Source of the DNA: Thalassospira lucentensis
GTDB taxonomy: Bacteria > Pseudomonadota > Alphaproteobacteria > Rhodospirillales > Thalassospiraceae
DNA length: 64,000 bases
Assembly: GCF_001613805.1 (NCBI RefSeq)
Contig: NZ_LPVY01000008.1
Location: 124,001 to 188,000, forward strand
Reading direction: 5' to 3'
Positions 55,509-64,000 of this stretch are shown here, one piece after another. Under the pieces are notes generated by a model that was not told where the DNA came from, made no database searches, and saw only the letters and a program-made list of their open reading frames with translations. The translations under genes were made by a program, and so were the position numbers. How positions within the stretch are numbered: position 1 is the first letter of the stretch; the number at the start of each line of letters is the position of its first letter.

Positions 55509-56812
55509 TGGCAGGGGTGCAGCTTCCGACCGCGCGCGAACTTGAAACCGATGTCAGACCGCTGGTGCGGATCGGCCTTCTGATCCTGATCCTGGGTGTC
55601 GGGTCGGTGATTTTGTGGGCGGCAACCGCGCGCATCAATTCCGCCGCGACGGCAAGCGGCGTGGTGGCACCGTTTTCGGGCCGCCAGAGTGTTCAGCATC
55701 TTGAAGGCGGGATCATTCGCGAGATTCTGGTGCGCAATGGTGCGCGCGTGCAGGGCGGGGATGTTCTGATCCGGCTTGACGATACGCGTGCGCGGGCCAG
55801 TTATGACCTGCTTAACAACCGGTATCTCAATGCGTTGGCGACACAGGCGCGCCTGATTGCCGAGCGTGGCGACAGGGACAGAATTCAGTTTCCCGCCCCG
55901 CTTTATGATCCGAAATATGCCGGGATTGTTGAATCGCAGGAAACCCTGTTTCAAAGCCGGATGAACGCGTTTCGTGGTGAACTTGACCTTTATGACGAAC
56001 GGATCAAGGAACTGCGCCGCGAGATTATTGGCACGCGCGAACAGAAAACCGCAGCCGAACAGCAGGTTGGCATCGTCAAGGAAGAGCTGGCGATGGTCAA
56101 ACCGATGGTCGATCTTGGCTATGCCAGACGGACCCGGTTGCTGCAGCTTGAAAGTCGTCTGGTTGAAATTCTGGGTAATATCGGGCGGTTTTCGGCCGAT
56201 ATTGCGCGCATCGAACAGCAGATCCAGCAGGTCAAATCCAGTCAGGCGCAGCTCACACGCGACAATCTGCAAACCATCAATACCGAGCTTCGCGATATCC
56301 AGGGCGAGATTTCCGACCTGAATGAACGGCTGCGATCGGCCGAGGATATTCTGGTGCGGTCCGACATCAAGGCACCGCGTTCCGGGACGGTGACCAATCT
56401 TCAGTTTTCGACCGTTGGCGGGGTGATCCCGCCCGGTGCACAAGTCCTTGAAATCGTGCCGCAAGATGACAAGCTTGTGATCGAGGCGCGGGTATCCCCT
56501 AACGATATTGATGTCGTTCATGAGGGGCTTGAGGTTAACATCCGGGTGACGGCGTTCAGCCAGCGCTGGTTTGCGCCGGTAAAAGGGATTGTGTCCGATG
56601 TGTCGCCGGACCGTCTGACCGATCCGGAAGGCCGCCCGTATTTTCAGGCGATGATCGAAATCGATTCGGAAAGTCTTGCCGAGCATGAAGGCATGATTTT
56701 ATCGCCGGGAATGGCCGCACAGCTTGAAATCGTGACCGGTGCCAGAACGATTCTCGCCTATCTGTTTGCCCCGATCACCGACAGTTTTGATCGCGCATTC
56801 CGCGAACAATAG
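55508..56812 (+). CDS. Type I secretion membrane fusion protein (HlyD/PrtE-like)
   Basis: Periplasmic adaptor linking the ABC exporter to an outer-membrane channel. The 434 residues have a short cytoplasmic N-terminus, one membrane helix (about 20-38), a lipoyl/barrel half (VQHLEGGIIREILVRNGARVQGGDVLIRLDD), a long coiled coil (about 150-285) and a C-terminal HlyD region (RAPRSGTV-type: IKAPRSGTVTNLQ; EIVPQDDKLVIEARV). The start overlaps the exporter stop. No TolC-like gene lies in the window, so the channel is presumably encoded elsewhere. Confidence 0.94.
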   Translation: MAGVQLPTARELETDVRPLVRIGLLILILGVGSVILWAATARINSAATASGVVAPFSGRQSVQHLEGGIIREILVRNGARVQGGDVLIRLDDTRARASYDLLNNRYLNALATQARLIAERGDRDRIQFPAPLYDPKYAGIVESQETLFQSRMNAFRGELDLYDERIKELRREIIGTREQKTAAEQQVGIVKEELAMVKPMVDLGYARRTRLLQLESRLVEILGNIGRFSADIARIEQQIQQVKSSQAQLTRDNLQTINTELRDIQGEISDLNERLRSAEDILVRSDIKAPRSGTVTNLQFSTVGGVIPPGAQVLEIVPQDDKLVIEARVSPNDIDVVHEGLEVNIRVTAFSQRWFAPVKGIVSDVSPDRLTDPEGRPYFQAMIEIDSESLAEHEGMILSPGMAAQLEIVTGARTILAYLFAPITDSFDRAFREQ

Positions 56813-57049
56813 GCACTGGTGCCCGATTTGGGGTGTCTATATCCACCCTATACAACCTGACAGATTCTGTCAGAGGCGAATTTCGCCTTCCAAATCCCCG
56901 TAAAACATGAAAAAAATGTGATTTACCGATTCTGGTGCTCATCTTCCGTTGATGGGCTCTTGATTGGGGTCTATACTAGTGTATATGGATGGTGGATTGC
57001 CTTCCATGAAAATGGATTGAAAAATTAGTCCCAAGTAGGGAGCAAAGCC
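56813..57049 (+). promoter_or_regulatory. Upstream region of the giant RTX gene with two dyads
   Basis: The gap holds CTGACAG-N3-CTGTCAG (56857-56873), possibly the end of the secretion-operon transcript or an operator, and TATAC-N4-GTATA (56972-56985). TTGATT (56960-56965) with TATATG (56982-56987) is a weak promoter candidate. AGGGAG (57036-57041) is the Shine-Dalgarno for the TTG start at 57050. The gene therefore probably has its own promoter. Confidence 0.4.
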
Positions 57050-60000
57050 TTGGCCTCGCCCGCCAATCAAGATGATGGCACCGGTTTAACCGATGCCGAT
57101 ATCGAACAAGTACTGGATGACCGCGCAGAGGATGGCTCTGCTGCGGGTAATTCCGATTCCGGTTCGTCGGGCGAGACGGGTTCACAATCCCCTGCAACGC
57201 AGGTCTTTACCAATATCCAGAACGTCATCGGCACGTCGTATAACGACATCCTGATCGGGGATGCGGGCGACAACACGCTGATTGGTGGCGCGGGCAACGA
57301 TATCCTGGTACCGGGCGAGGGTCAGGATGAAGTTACTGGTGGCGAAGGCCGCGACACATTCGTTTTGCAGGCTGGATTTGGGCAGGCGACCATTACCGAT
57401 TTCACCATTGGCGAAGATTATCTGGCCCTTGATGATCTCGGCATTGAAAGTGCGGCCGATCTGGTTTCGCGTGCGTCGGATGACGGTCAGGGCAATGTCG
57501 TCATTACTTTTGCGACCGGCGATCAGCTTACACTTAAGGGCATTACCATTGCCCAGCTTTCCGACATCACCCTTGTTGATGCCCCGAAACTGACGGATGT
57601 CGCGCTGGACAGCTCCGGCGATCCGTCGTCGGGCGACGCAACCGTCATTGACGGAACGTCGGGTGATGACGTGATCCAGGGCACGTCTGGCGACGATGTG
57701 ATTTCGGGCAATGGCGGCAGCGATGCTGTTGATGGCGGGTCTGGTAACGATACGCTGTCATTTGACGGGTCCGATGATGCCGTGACCGCCGATCTTTCGA
57801 CCGGTACGGCAGGCAGTGTCAGCGGGAACAATACCGTTTCATTTAGCAATATCGAAAATCTGACCGGGACATCGGGCGACGATGTCCTGCGCGGGGATGC
57901 CGGAAACAATACGCTTTCGGGGGGAGCAGGCGACGATACCTTTGGTGCCAGTGGCGGCAATGACACGATTGATGGTGGCGCGGGTCGCAACACCCTTGAT
58001 TACAGCACGTCCGAACAGGGTGTGGTTGTTGACCTGAAAAACGGTGCATCCGAAAGCCGGACCGAGGCCGAAACGGACGATGATGCCGCATCTGAAACCG
58101 GCAGCAACACGGATTCCGGCGCGGCAAATGACGATGCATCCGGCGGTGATACGGCAGCCGAGACAGACAGCGGTGCGGACAGCAGTTCCGAAAATTCTGA
58201 TGAAACGACCGGCGATACGACCGATGGGGCATCAGACCCGTCGGATGATCCGGTGACGGGCGAAACTGATACGTCCGGCGGTGATACGACCGATAGCGAA
58301 ACCGGTGATCAGGCTTCTTCCGGTGGCGGCGGGGAAACCTCCCAGCCAGAAACCGATGGCGGGGCTGGCGATGATCCTGCATCTGGCGGCTCGGGTGATG
58401 ACACCATCACCGAGGAAACCGGCGACGCAGGAAGCGACACGGGAACCGACACCGAAACCGACACCGGTTCGGGCGAAGGTGATGAAACCACCGGTGACAC
58501 CGGAACGGATGAAGAAACCGATCCGAACACCGGTAGCGATGAAACAACCCCGACCGATCAGAATGGGGCCGAAGCGGGCTCTGATGCTGGTGCTGATACC
58601 AACACGGGATCGGAAACCGGCAGTGACGAGACGGATGGGGCTGGCAATAACGATGGTGCGTCGCAGGAAACCGAAACCGGATCGACCACCGACGGTGATC
58701 AGACGCAGACCGGCGATACGCAAACCGGCGCGCAGGATGACGCATCCGATAACGCATCCCCGAACGAGCCGGATGATACGGCATCGGGTGATGGTTCGGG
58801 TGAAGCCGGTGCATCTGGCGAAGACACGTCAACTGGTACGGATGGCGCCGATCCCGCGGATACCACCGATGAAGGTTCGACCGATCCGGTGACGGAAGGC
58901 GAAGATGCCCTGGCAGAAAACGGTTCGGAAACATCCGGAATCGAAGAAGGCTCTTCGACCGAAACCGACGGTGAGACTTCCGGTGATGCCTCAAATGAGG
59001 TCACCGACGGAGAAACCACGCCCGATCAGGAAACACCCCCTGCTGAAACCGGTTCGGACGCAGAAGGCGATGAAACGAACGCGGGTGACGGTGCCGAAGA
59101 TGACAGCATCGGCGGTTCGGATGGTGCGGGCGAAGACGTTCTGAACGAAGATACGCCTGCGTCGGGCGATGGTGATGACAGCACGGACGGCGAAGAACAG
59201 CCATCCGGAGAGAACCAGACCGAACAGGAAAACACCAATAGCGGCCTTCAGGCCGGGGCAGAAACATCGCCGGAATCCGGTGCGGATGACACCGGTCTTT
59301 CCGGTGATGCGACCGGTGATGAGACTGTTGGTGAAGATGCTGGCACGGATGAAGGCGACGGCGAGGATACGACCGGCAGCGAAACCACCGATGGCGAAGC
59401 AGACCCGATTGACGCGGGTGCTGAAGACGGCGACAGCACATCGGGCGAGCAGACGGATGGTGAGACCACCGGCGAGACGGATTCCGAAGCCGGGGATGAG
59501 GCCGGTGATGAGACTGGTGGCGATACCGGAGGTGGTGCTACCGACAGCGGAAATGAGACCGGCGACGATACCAATATCTATGACAACACCCCGACATCGG
59601 GGAACGACATTGTTCATGGCTCCGATGGTGATGATTTCCTTGGCGGGGCTGCCGGGAATGACACCCTGCAGGGCAGTGGCGGCAATGACGTCATGGATGG
59701 TGGTCTTGGCAACGATGTGCTGCAGGGCGGCCTTGGCGACGACACCCTTGATGGAGGTGCTGGTGCCGATGTCTTGCAGGGCGGTGAAGGCAATGACAGC
59801 CTTTATGGCGGCTCCGAAGACGACATTCTTCAGGGGGGCGAAGGCAGCGACCTACTGGTTGGTGGCACTGGCAATGACGTTTTGCAGGGCGGTTCGGGTG
59901 ACGACTTCCTGCGCGGCGGTCTTGGCAATGATCATATCCAGGGCGGCGATGGTACTGATACCGTCAGCTATACCGATGCGACCGATGCGGTAACCGTCGA

Positions 60001-63000
60001 TCTTTCGCAGAGCACGGCAACCGGTGGGGCAGGCAATGATGTCCTGCAGATGGTTGAAGACGTTATCGGTTCTGACTTCGATGATCATATTACCGGTGAT
60101 GACGGCAATAACGTGCTGATTGGCGGGGATGGCATCGATACCCTGACCGGTGGTGCTGGTGACGATACGCTGACGACCGGTTCGGGCAAGGATGACATCG
60201 AACTGACCGAGAATTTCGGCAGCGATACGGTCACCGATTTCAATATTGCCGAAGATACTGTCGATCTTTCGAAGCTGGGCATTACTGATTTCGCGACCCT
60301 GCAAGCGATGATGAGCGACGATGGCAACGGCAATACCGTTATCGATTTCGGCGAGCAGGGTGTTCTGACCCTTGAAGGGGTCAGTTCGGACAGTCTTGTT
60401 GCGGATAATTTCCGCGGGTTTGGCCGTATCTTTGAAAGTGATGGCGACGACGTTGCCGAAGGTACTGATGGCGATGATGCGCTGTATGGGTTTGACGGGA
60501 ACGATATCCTTGGCGGTGGTGCCGGTGACGATGTCATTTCTGGCGGTTATGGCAATGACACGCTTTCGGGCGGTTTGGGCAATGATACCCTGCGCGGTCA
60601 GGAAGGTATTGATACGGTTGATTATTCCGGTGCCAATGGTTCGGTGAATGTCGACCTTGCCGCCGGTAGTGCAACCGGTGCCGATGGCAATGATGTTCTT
60701 GACCGTATCGAAAACGTTATCGGATCGAATTACGACGATACGATTTCGGGTGACAGCGGTGTTAACGTGCTTCAGGGCGGGGCAGGCAACGACACCATCA
60801 CCGGCCGCGATGGCAACGATACGCTTGATGGCGGTGCCGGTGACGATACCTTTGTCGCCGAGGCAGGCAATGACACCTATATCGGCGGTGCGGGCAACGA
60901 TACGCTGGATCTGAGTGCTGACGTTCATAACCAGATCGTGAATATGCGCAACGGGACGATCACTGATATCGCATCGAGCGAGAGTGATATTGTTTCCGGC
61001 GTTGAAAATATCATCACTGGTGACGGCAATGACGTTGTGCTCGGTGATGCGGGGGACAACTTAATTTCTACTGGGGCAGGGAGTGACACTATTTCTGCGG
61101 GTGGTGGCAATGACACCATTGATGCGGGTGATGGTAATGACACCCTTATCTTCGATGATGCAGAAGGCGTCTCAATTGATCTTGCCGCAGGTTATGCTGA
61201 AACCAACAACGGCACTATCGAATTTATCAACATCGAAAACGTGCAAGGGTCTGCAGGCGCCGATGTGATGACCGGGGATGCTGGCAACAATATTCTTACT
61301 GGCGGTGCCGGTAACGATACTCTGCTCGGCGGTGCTGGTGATGACACACTGGCGGGTGGTGTAGGAAGTGACACTGCAGATTTCACGGACACTTCGGCAA
61401 ACATGTCTGTGAACCTCTCTACTGGTGAAGCTGTCGGCGATGGCTCGGATTCCCTGAGAGATATCGAAAACGTGTCGACCGGCATGGGAAATGACGTTCT
61501 TCGTGGCAATGACGATGCGAACAATCTGGATGCGGGTGCTGGTGATGATACCGTTTTCGGTAGCAACGGTTCGGATATCTTAAGTGGCGGCGCAGGAGAT
61601 GACGTTCTTAGCTATGCTGAAATCAATGTCGAAGGTGAGGAAAATAAGGGCGTAATTCTTGACATTGATGCGGGAACCGTAACCGGAGCTGATTTCGTTG
61701 ATCAGATTTTGGGCTTTGAGACTTATGAAGGTTCTGGTGGAAATGACACTATGCTGGGGGGCGCAGACGGCGATTTCCTGTCTGGCGGTGCCGGTAACGA
61801 CATCTTCGATGGGCGGGAGGGCGACGATACCCTGACCGGCGGGGCTGGTGCTGACACATTTGTCGTCACGTCGAATAGCGGGAACGATATCATTACCGAT
61901 TTCGATCCGCTCGAGGATATTATTGACCTGAAAGGTCTTGAAAACATCGAATTGTTCTCCGACGTGGTTCCCTTTATCGGGGAAGATGGGCTGGGGAATG
62001 CGACGATCACCGTCGGTGACTCTGTTGTTACGCTAAAAGGTGTAGGCGCCGACGCGCTGACTTACGCCAATTTCGCGGGCGTCCGTTCACTTGATGGGAC
62101 AGAAGAGAAAGATGTCCTCGAAGGTACAAGCCGAAGTGATGTAATCGACGGCCTTGCAGGCAATGATACAATTTTCGGTAATGCTGGTAACGACGTACTC
62201 GCTGGCGGTTCTGGTGATGACTTGCTTTCGGGGGGCGTTGGTAATGACGTTATTGATGGCGGTGAGGGCTTTGATACTGCGACCTATGTTAGCAGCGAGG
62301 GCGGCGTAAATGTCGATCTTCAATCTGGAACAGCAACAGGTGGTGACGGACAAGATACGTTAAGGAATGTCGAGAACGTTGTTGGTTCAGCTAATGACGA
62401 TATCCTTTCCGGGGATGCCAATGCCAACAGTCTCTCTGGTGGAAGTGGAAGTGATACTCTTGCTGGCCGTGGTGGTGCTGATGTTCTTGACGGTGGCAGT
62501 GGTATTGATACCGCCAGTTATGCGGATGCGGACGGCCCGGTTTCGATAAACTTGGGTGCGGGTTCTGTCACAGGGAGTGATGGTAACGATCGACTGGTCT
62601 CAATTGAGAATGCAATTGGTTCCGATGCTGACGATAATATTGTTGGATCAAGTGGCAGCAATACCCTTTGGGGGGGCGCTGGCGATGATACGCTGAATGG
62701 CGGTATGGGCGATGATCTTCTTGTCGGAGGTGACGGCGGCGACACCTTTGTTTTCGGTGCAGGTGCCGGGGATGATGTTGTTTCTGATTTTGATCCGGAA
62801 AATGACAAAATCGACCTGAATTCTTTTGGCATTCCTAACTGGGAAGCTCTCAAGAAGTTCATTGATGTTGATAATGATGGTAACGCAGTTATTAACATTA
62901 ATGACAACAGCTTCACACTGTTGGGGGTCTCGCCTGATCTATTGTCCGGGGAAAACTTTGCAAATCTGGGAACACTCGGTGCTACCGAAGGAAATGACAT

Positions 63001-64000
63001 TCTTATCGGCACCGGGTTTGATGAAATAATCGATGGTTTTGGCGGCGATGACACGATCAGTGCTGGTGGAGGGGACGACACGGTATTTGGTGGTGACGGC
63101 AATGACACAATTTCCGGAGGAGCAGGGCGGGATATTATTGATGGAGGCGCGGGAAGAGACGCGGCCGACTATCGAAACAGTTCGGCCGTAACCGTCAGTC
63201 TTGATAATGGCACTGCAGATGCAAGTGGCTCAAATCAGGATATTCTTGTTGATATCGAAGACATTATTGGTTCGGCCTTTAACGATACCATTCGCGGAAA
63301 TGATGGTGACAACCGTCTGACAGGTGAGGCTGGCGCAGATAACCTCTCCGGTGGGGCTGGAAACGATACTCTTGAAGGTGGATCTGGAAATGACACTCTT
63401 GCAGGTGGTGTTGGAGATGACACACTAATCGGTGGTACAGGCACGGACATCGCAGATTATTCGACTGCAACGGGTGAGGTGTTAGTCGATCTTTCTGTCG
63501 GCACTGCAATGGGTGCGGACGGTTCCGATACTTTATCTGGTATCGAAAATGTGTCGGGTAGTAGTTTCAACGATACAATTGTGGGAGATGACGGCTCCAA
63601 CACCCTGTTCGGGAATGCTGGCGATGACACCATTTTCGGGAATGCGGGGGACGATCTGCTCAGTGGTGGTTCTGGTAACGATGAAATTAATGGTGGCGAA
63701 GGAACTGACACCGTTAGTTACCTTGGTGAAGCAGGAGTGGTGGTTGATCTCACAGCAGGCACCGCATCCGGCGCTGATGGCGTTGATACTCTCTCGGGGA
63801 TAGAGAATATCGAAGGCTCCGAGTTCGCAGACGACTTGCGCGGAGACGACGGTAACAATGTGATTTCGGGTGGTGGTGGTGCGGATACCATCCGTGGTGG
63901 CGCTGGCAATGACACGCTAACTGGTGGTGGTGGGGCAGATCTTTATAAAATCGCTGCAGGAGACGGCGATGATGTTGTTATGGATTTCGACGTCGCCTCG
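57050..64000 (+). CDS. Giant RTX (hemolysin-type calcium-binding) protein, 3' end beyond window
   Basis: One uninterrupted frame of 2317 codons runs from TTG 57050 to the right edge, so the C-terminus and secretion signal are not seen. A short non-repetitive head (1-55) has no signal peptide. RTX nonapeptides (GGxGxDxLx) begin near residue 60 and recur throughout. Two further modules alternate with them: about a dozen VxVDLxxGxAxGxDGxDTLxxIENVxGS blocks and five DxIxDFxxxEDxIDLxxLGI blocks (near 57355, 60190, 61855, 62750 and 63940). Residues 333-842 are an acidic low-complexity insert. It is the obvious substrate of the adjacent exporter and is likely a calcium-folded surface adhesin or secreted matrix protein; no enzymatic domain is visible. 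Confidence 0.93.
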   Translation, partial: MASPANQDDGTGLTDADIEQVLDDRAEDGSAAGNSDSGSSGETGSQSPATQVFTNIQNVIGTSYNDILIGDAGDNTLIGGAGNDILVPGEGQDEVTGGEGRDTFVLQAGFGQATITDFTIGEDYLALDDLGIESAADLVSRASDDGQGNVVITFATGDQLTLKGITIAQLSDITLVDAPKLTDVALDSSGDPSSGDATVIDGTSGDDVIQGTSGDDVISGNGGSDAVDGGSGNDTLSFDGSDDAVTADLSTGTAGSVSGNNTVSFSNIENLTGTSGDDVLRGDAGNNTLSGGAGDDTFGASGGNDTIDGGAGRNTLDYSTSEQGVVVDLKNGASESRTEAETDDDAASETGSNTDSGAANDDASGGDTAAETDSGADSSSENSDETTGDTTDGASDPSDDPVTGETDTSGGDTTDSETGDQASSGGGGETSQPETDGGAGDDPASGGSGDDTITEETGDAGSDTGTDTETDTGSGEGDETTGDTGTDEETDPNTGSDETTPTDQNGAEAGSDAGADTNTGSETGSDETDGAGNNDGASQETETGSTTDGDQTQTGDTQTGAQDDASDNASPNEPDDTASGDGSGEAGASGEDTSTGTDGADPADTTDEGSTDPVTEGEDALAENGSETSGIEEGSSTETDGETSGDASNEVTDGETTPDQETPPAETGSDAEGDETNAGDGAEDDSIGGSDGAGEDVLNEDTPASGDGDDSTDGEEQPSGENQTEQENTNSGLQAGAETSPESGADDTGLSGDATGDETVGEDAGTDEGDGEDTTGSETTDGEADPIDAGAEDGDSTSGEQTDGETTGETDSEAGDEAGDETGGDTGGGATDSGNETGDDTNIYDNTPTSGNDIVHGSDGDDFLGGAAGNDTLQGSGGNDVMDGGLGNDVLQGGLGDDTLDGGAGADVLQGGEGNDSLYGGSEDDILQGGEGSDLLVGGTGNDVLQGGSGDDFLRGGLGNDHIQGGDGTDTVSYTDATDAVTVDLSQSTATGGAGNDVLQMVEDVIGSDFDDHITGDDGNNVLIGGDGIDTLTGGAGDDTLTTGSGKDDIELTENFGSDTVTDFNIAEDTVDLSKLGITDFATLQAMMSDDGNGNTVIDFGEQGVLTLEGVSSDSLVADNFRGFGRIFESDGDDVAEGTDGDDALYGFDGNDILGGGAGDDVISGGYGNDTLSGGLGNDTLRGQEGIDTVDYSGANGSVNVDLAAGSATGADGNDVLDRIENVIGSNYDDTISGDSGVNVLQGGAGNDTITGRDGNDTLDGGAGDDTFVAEAGNDTYIGGAGNDTLDLSADVHNQIVNMRNGTITDIASSESDIVSGVENIITGDGNDVVLGDAGDNLISTGAGSDTISAGGGNDTIDAGDGNDTLIFDDAEGVSIDLAAGYAETNNGTIEFINIENVQGSAGADVMTGDAGNNILTGGAGNDTLLGGAGDDTLAGGVGSDTADFTDTSANMSVNLSTGEAVGDGSDSLRDIENVSTGMGNDVLRGNDDANNLDAGAGDDTVFGSNGSDILSGGAGDDVLSYAEINVEGEENKGVILDIDAGTVTGADFVDQILGFETYEGSGGNDTMLGGADGDFLSGGAGNDIFDGREGDDTLTGGAGADTFVVTSNSGNDIITDFDPLEDIIDLKGLENIELFSDVVPFIGEDGLGNATITVGDSVVTLKGVGADALTYANFAGVRSLDGTEEKDVLEGTSRSDVIDGLAGNDTIFGNAGNDVLAGGSGDDLLSGGVGNDVIDGGEGFDTATYVSSEGGVNVDLQSGTATGGDGQDTLRNVENVVGSANDDILSGDANANSLSGGSGSDTLAGRGGADVLDGGSGIDTASYADADGPVSINLGAGSVTGSDGNDRLVSIENAIGSDADDNIVGSSGSNTLWGGAGDDTLNGGMGDDLLVGGDGGDTFVFGAGAGDDVVSDFDPENDKIDLNSFGIPNWEALKKFIDVDNDGNAVININDNSFTLLGVSPDLLSGENFANLGTLGATEGNDILIGTGFDEIIDGFGGDDTISAGGGDDTVFGGDGNDTISGGAGRDIIDGGAGRDAADYRNSSAVTVSLDNGTADASGSNQDILVDIEDIIGSAFNDTIRGNDGDNRLTGEAGADNLSGGAGNDTLEGGSGNDTLAGGVGDDTLIGGTGTDIADYSTATGEVLVDLSVGTAMGADGSDTLSGIENVSGSSFNDTIVGDDGSNTLFGNAGDDTIFGNAGDDLLSGGSGNDEINGGEGTDTVSYLGEAGVVVDLTAGTASGADGVDTLSGIENIEGSEFADDLRGDDGNNVISGGGGADTIRGGAGNDTLTGGGGADLYKIAAGDGDDVVMDFDVAS
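58045..59575 (+). repeat. Low-complexity acidic Asp/Glu/Thr/Gly/Ser region inside the RTX gene
   Basis: About 510 codons are almost wholly Asp, Glu, Thr, Ser, Gly and Ala, with short reiterated words such as ETD, GDET, SGDD and TDGE. No RTX glycine-rich nonapeptide of normal form is kept. It begins straight after VVVDLKNG of a repeat module and ends at NDIVHGSDGDDFL, where regular RTX repeats resume. The net charge must be strongly negative, so it is probably disordered until bound to cations. Confidence 0.85.
59600..64000 (+). repeat. RTX nonapeptide repeat array, DNA level
   Basis: Tandem 27-bp words encoding GGxGxDxLx recur in clusters of two to eight, separated by the VDL and DF modules. 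At DNA level the words diverge toward the right edge, where synonymous changes and lower GC accumulate. The array is still going at 64000. Confidence 0.85.

Noticed and set aside
59852-60928. Long minus-strand open frame (358 codons) under the RTX gene, with several others like it from 57.5 to 63.9 kb
   Set aside because: It is the mirror of repetitive GC-rich RTX codons. The plus strand carries one continuous frame with clear RTX motifs across the whole stretch.

Overview
The window comes from a high-GC Gram-negative bacterium, most likely a marine alphaproteobacterium of the Rhodospirillales close to Thalassospira. The signs are a PuuD-type membrane urate oxidase, complete xdh, urt and ure loci, class III alcohol dehydrogenase with formylglutathione hydrolase, a tripartite BioMNY transporter and many GTG/TTG starts with good Shine-Dalgarno sequences. 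The genus is inferred from protein flavour, not from a database search. I see no rRNA, tRNA or CRISPR array.

Region 1 (1-32.4 kb) is a purine-to-ammonia nitrogen island. It holds uraD (cut by the left edge), puuE, uraH, xdhABC, guaD, a BMP-type nucleobase/nucleoside ABC importer, puuD, the urea importer urtABCDE and the urease cluster ureDABCEFG. Together these take up purines, convert guanine and xanthine to urate and then allantoin and allantoate, and recover urea nitrogen as ammonia. The steps from allantoate to urea are not in the window. Good sigma-54 promoters precede urtA and ureD, and a perfect NtrC-like dyad lies at the urtA promoter, pointing to NtrC nitrogen control. Inside the island sit a soluble PAS/chemoreceptor pair, an acetylpolyamine amidohydrolase, two LysR regulators and a TAT-exported metallo-beta-lactamase-fold protein.

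Region 2 (32.4-41.2 kb) is a patchwork. It has a hairpin-rich non-coding stretch with a possible small RNA and four tandem repeats of about 107 bp, an SRPBCC/ArsR pair with two matching operator dyads, bioY-bioM-bioN, the formaldehyde detoxification pair adhC-fghA with a divergent LysR gene, and a hipBA toxin-antitoxin module with operator-like palindromes on both sides.

Region 3 (41.2-52.8 kb) has bdhA, then a TyrR/PhhR-like regulator divergent from methionine gamma-lyase with a perfect TyrR box between them. A 272-bp MITE-like element separates the lyase from an AceE-like 2-oxoacid dehydrogenase, which recalls the mdeA-mdeB pair. A Ca/Na antiporter, an HPP-CBS protein, MarC, a small HNH protein and an M48 protease follow.

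Region 4 (52.8-64 kb) is a type I secretion locus: a PrtD-like ABC exporter with an unusual basic C-terminal extension of about 200 residues, a HlyD-type adaptor, and a giant RTX protein that starts with TTG at 57050 and is still open at the right edge (at least 2317 residues). This protein carries an acidic low-complexity block of about 510 residues that interrupts one of its repeat modules.
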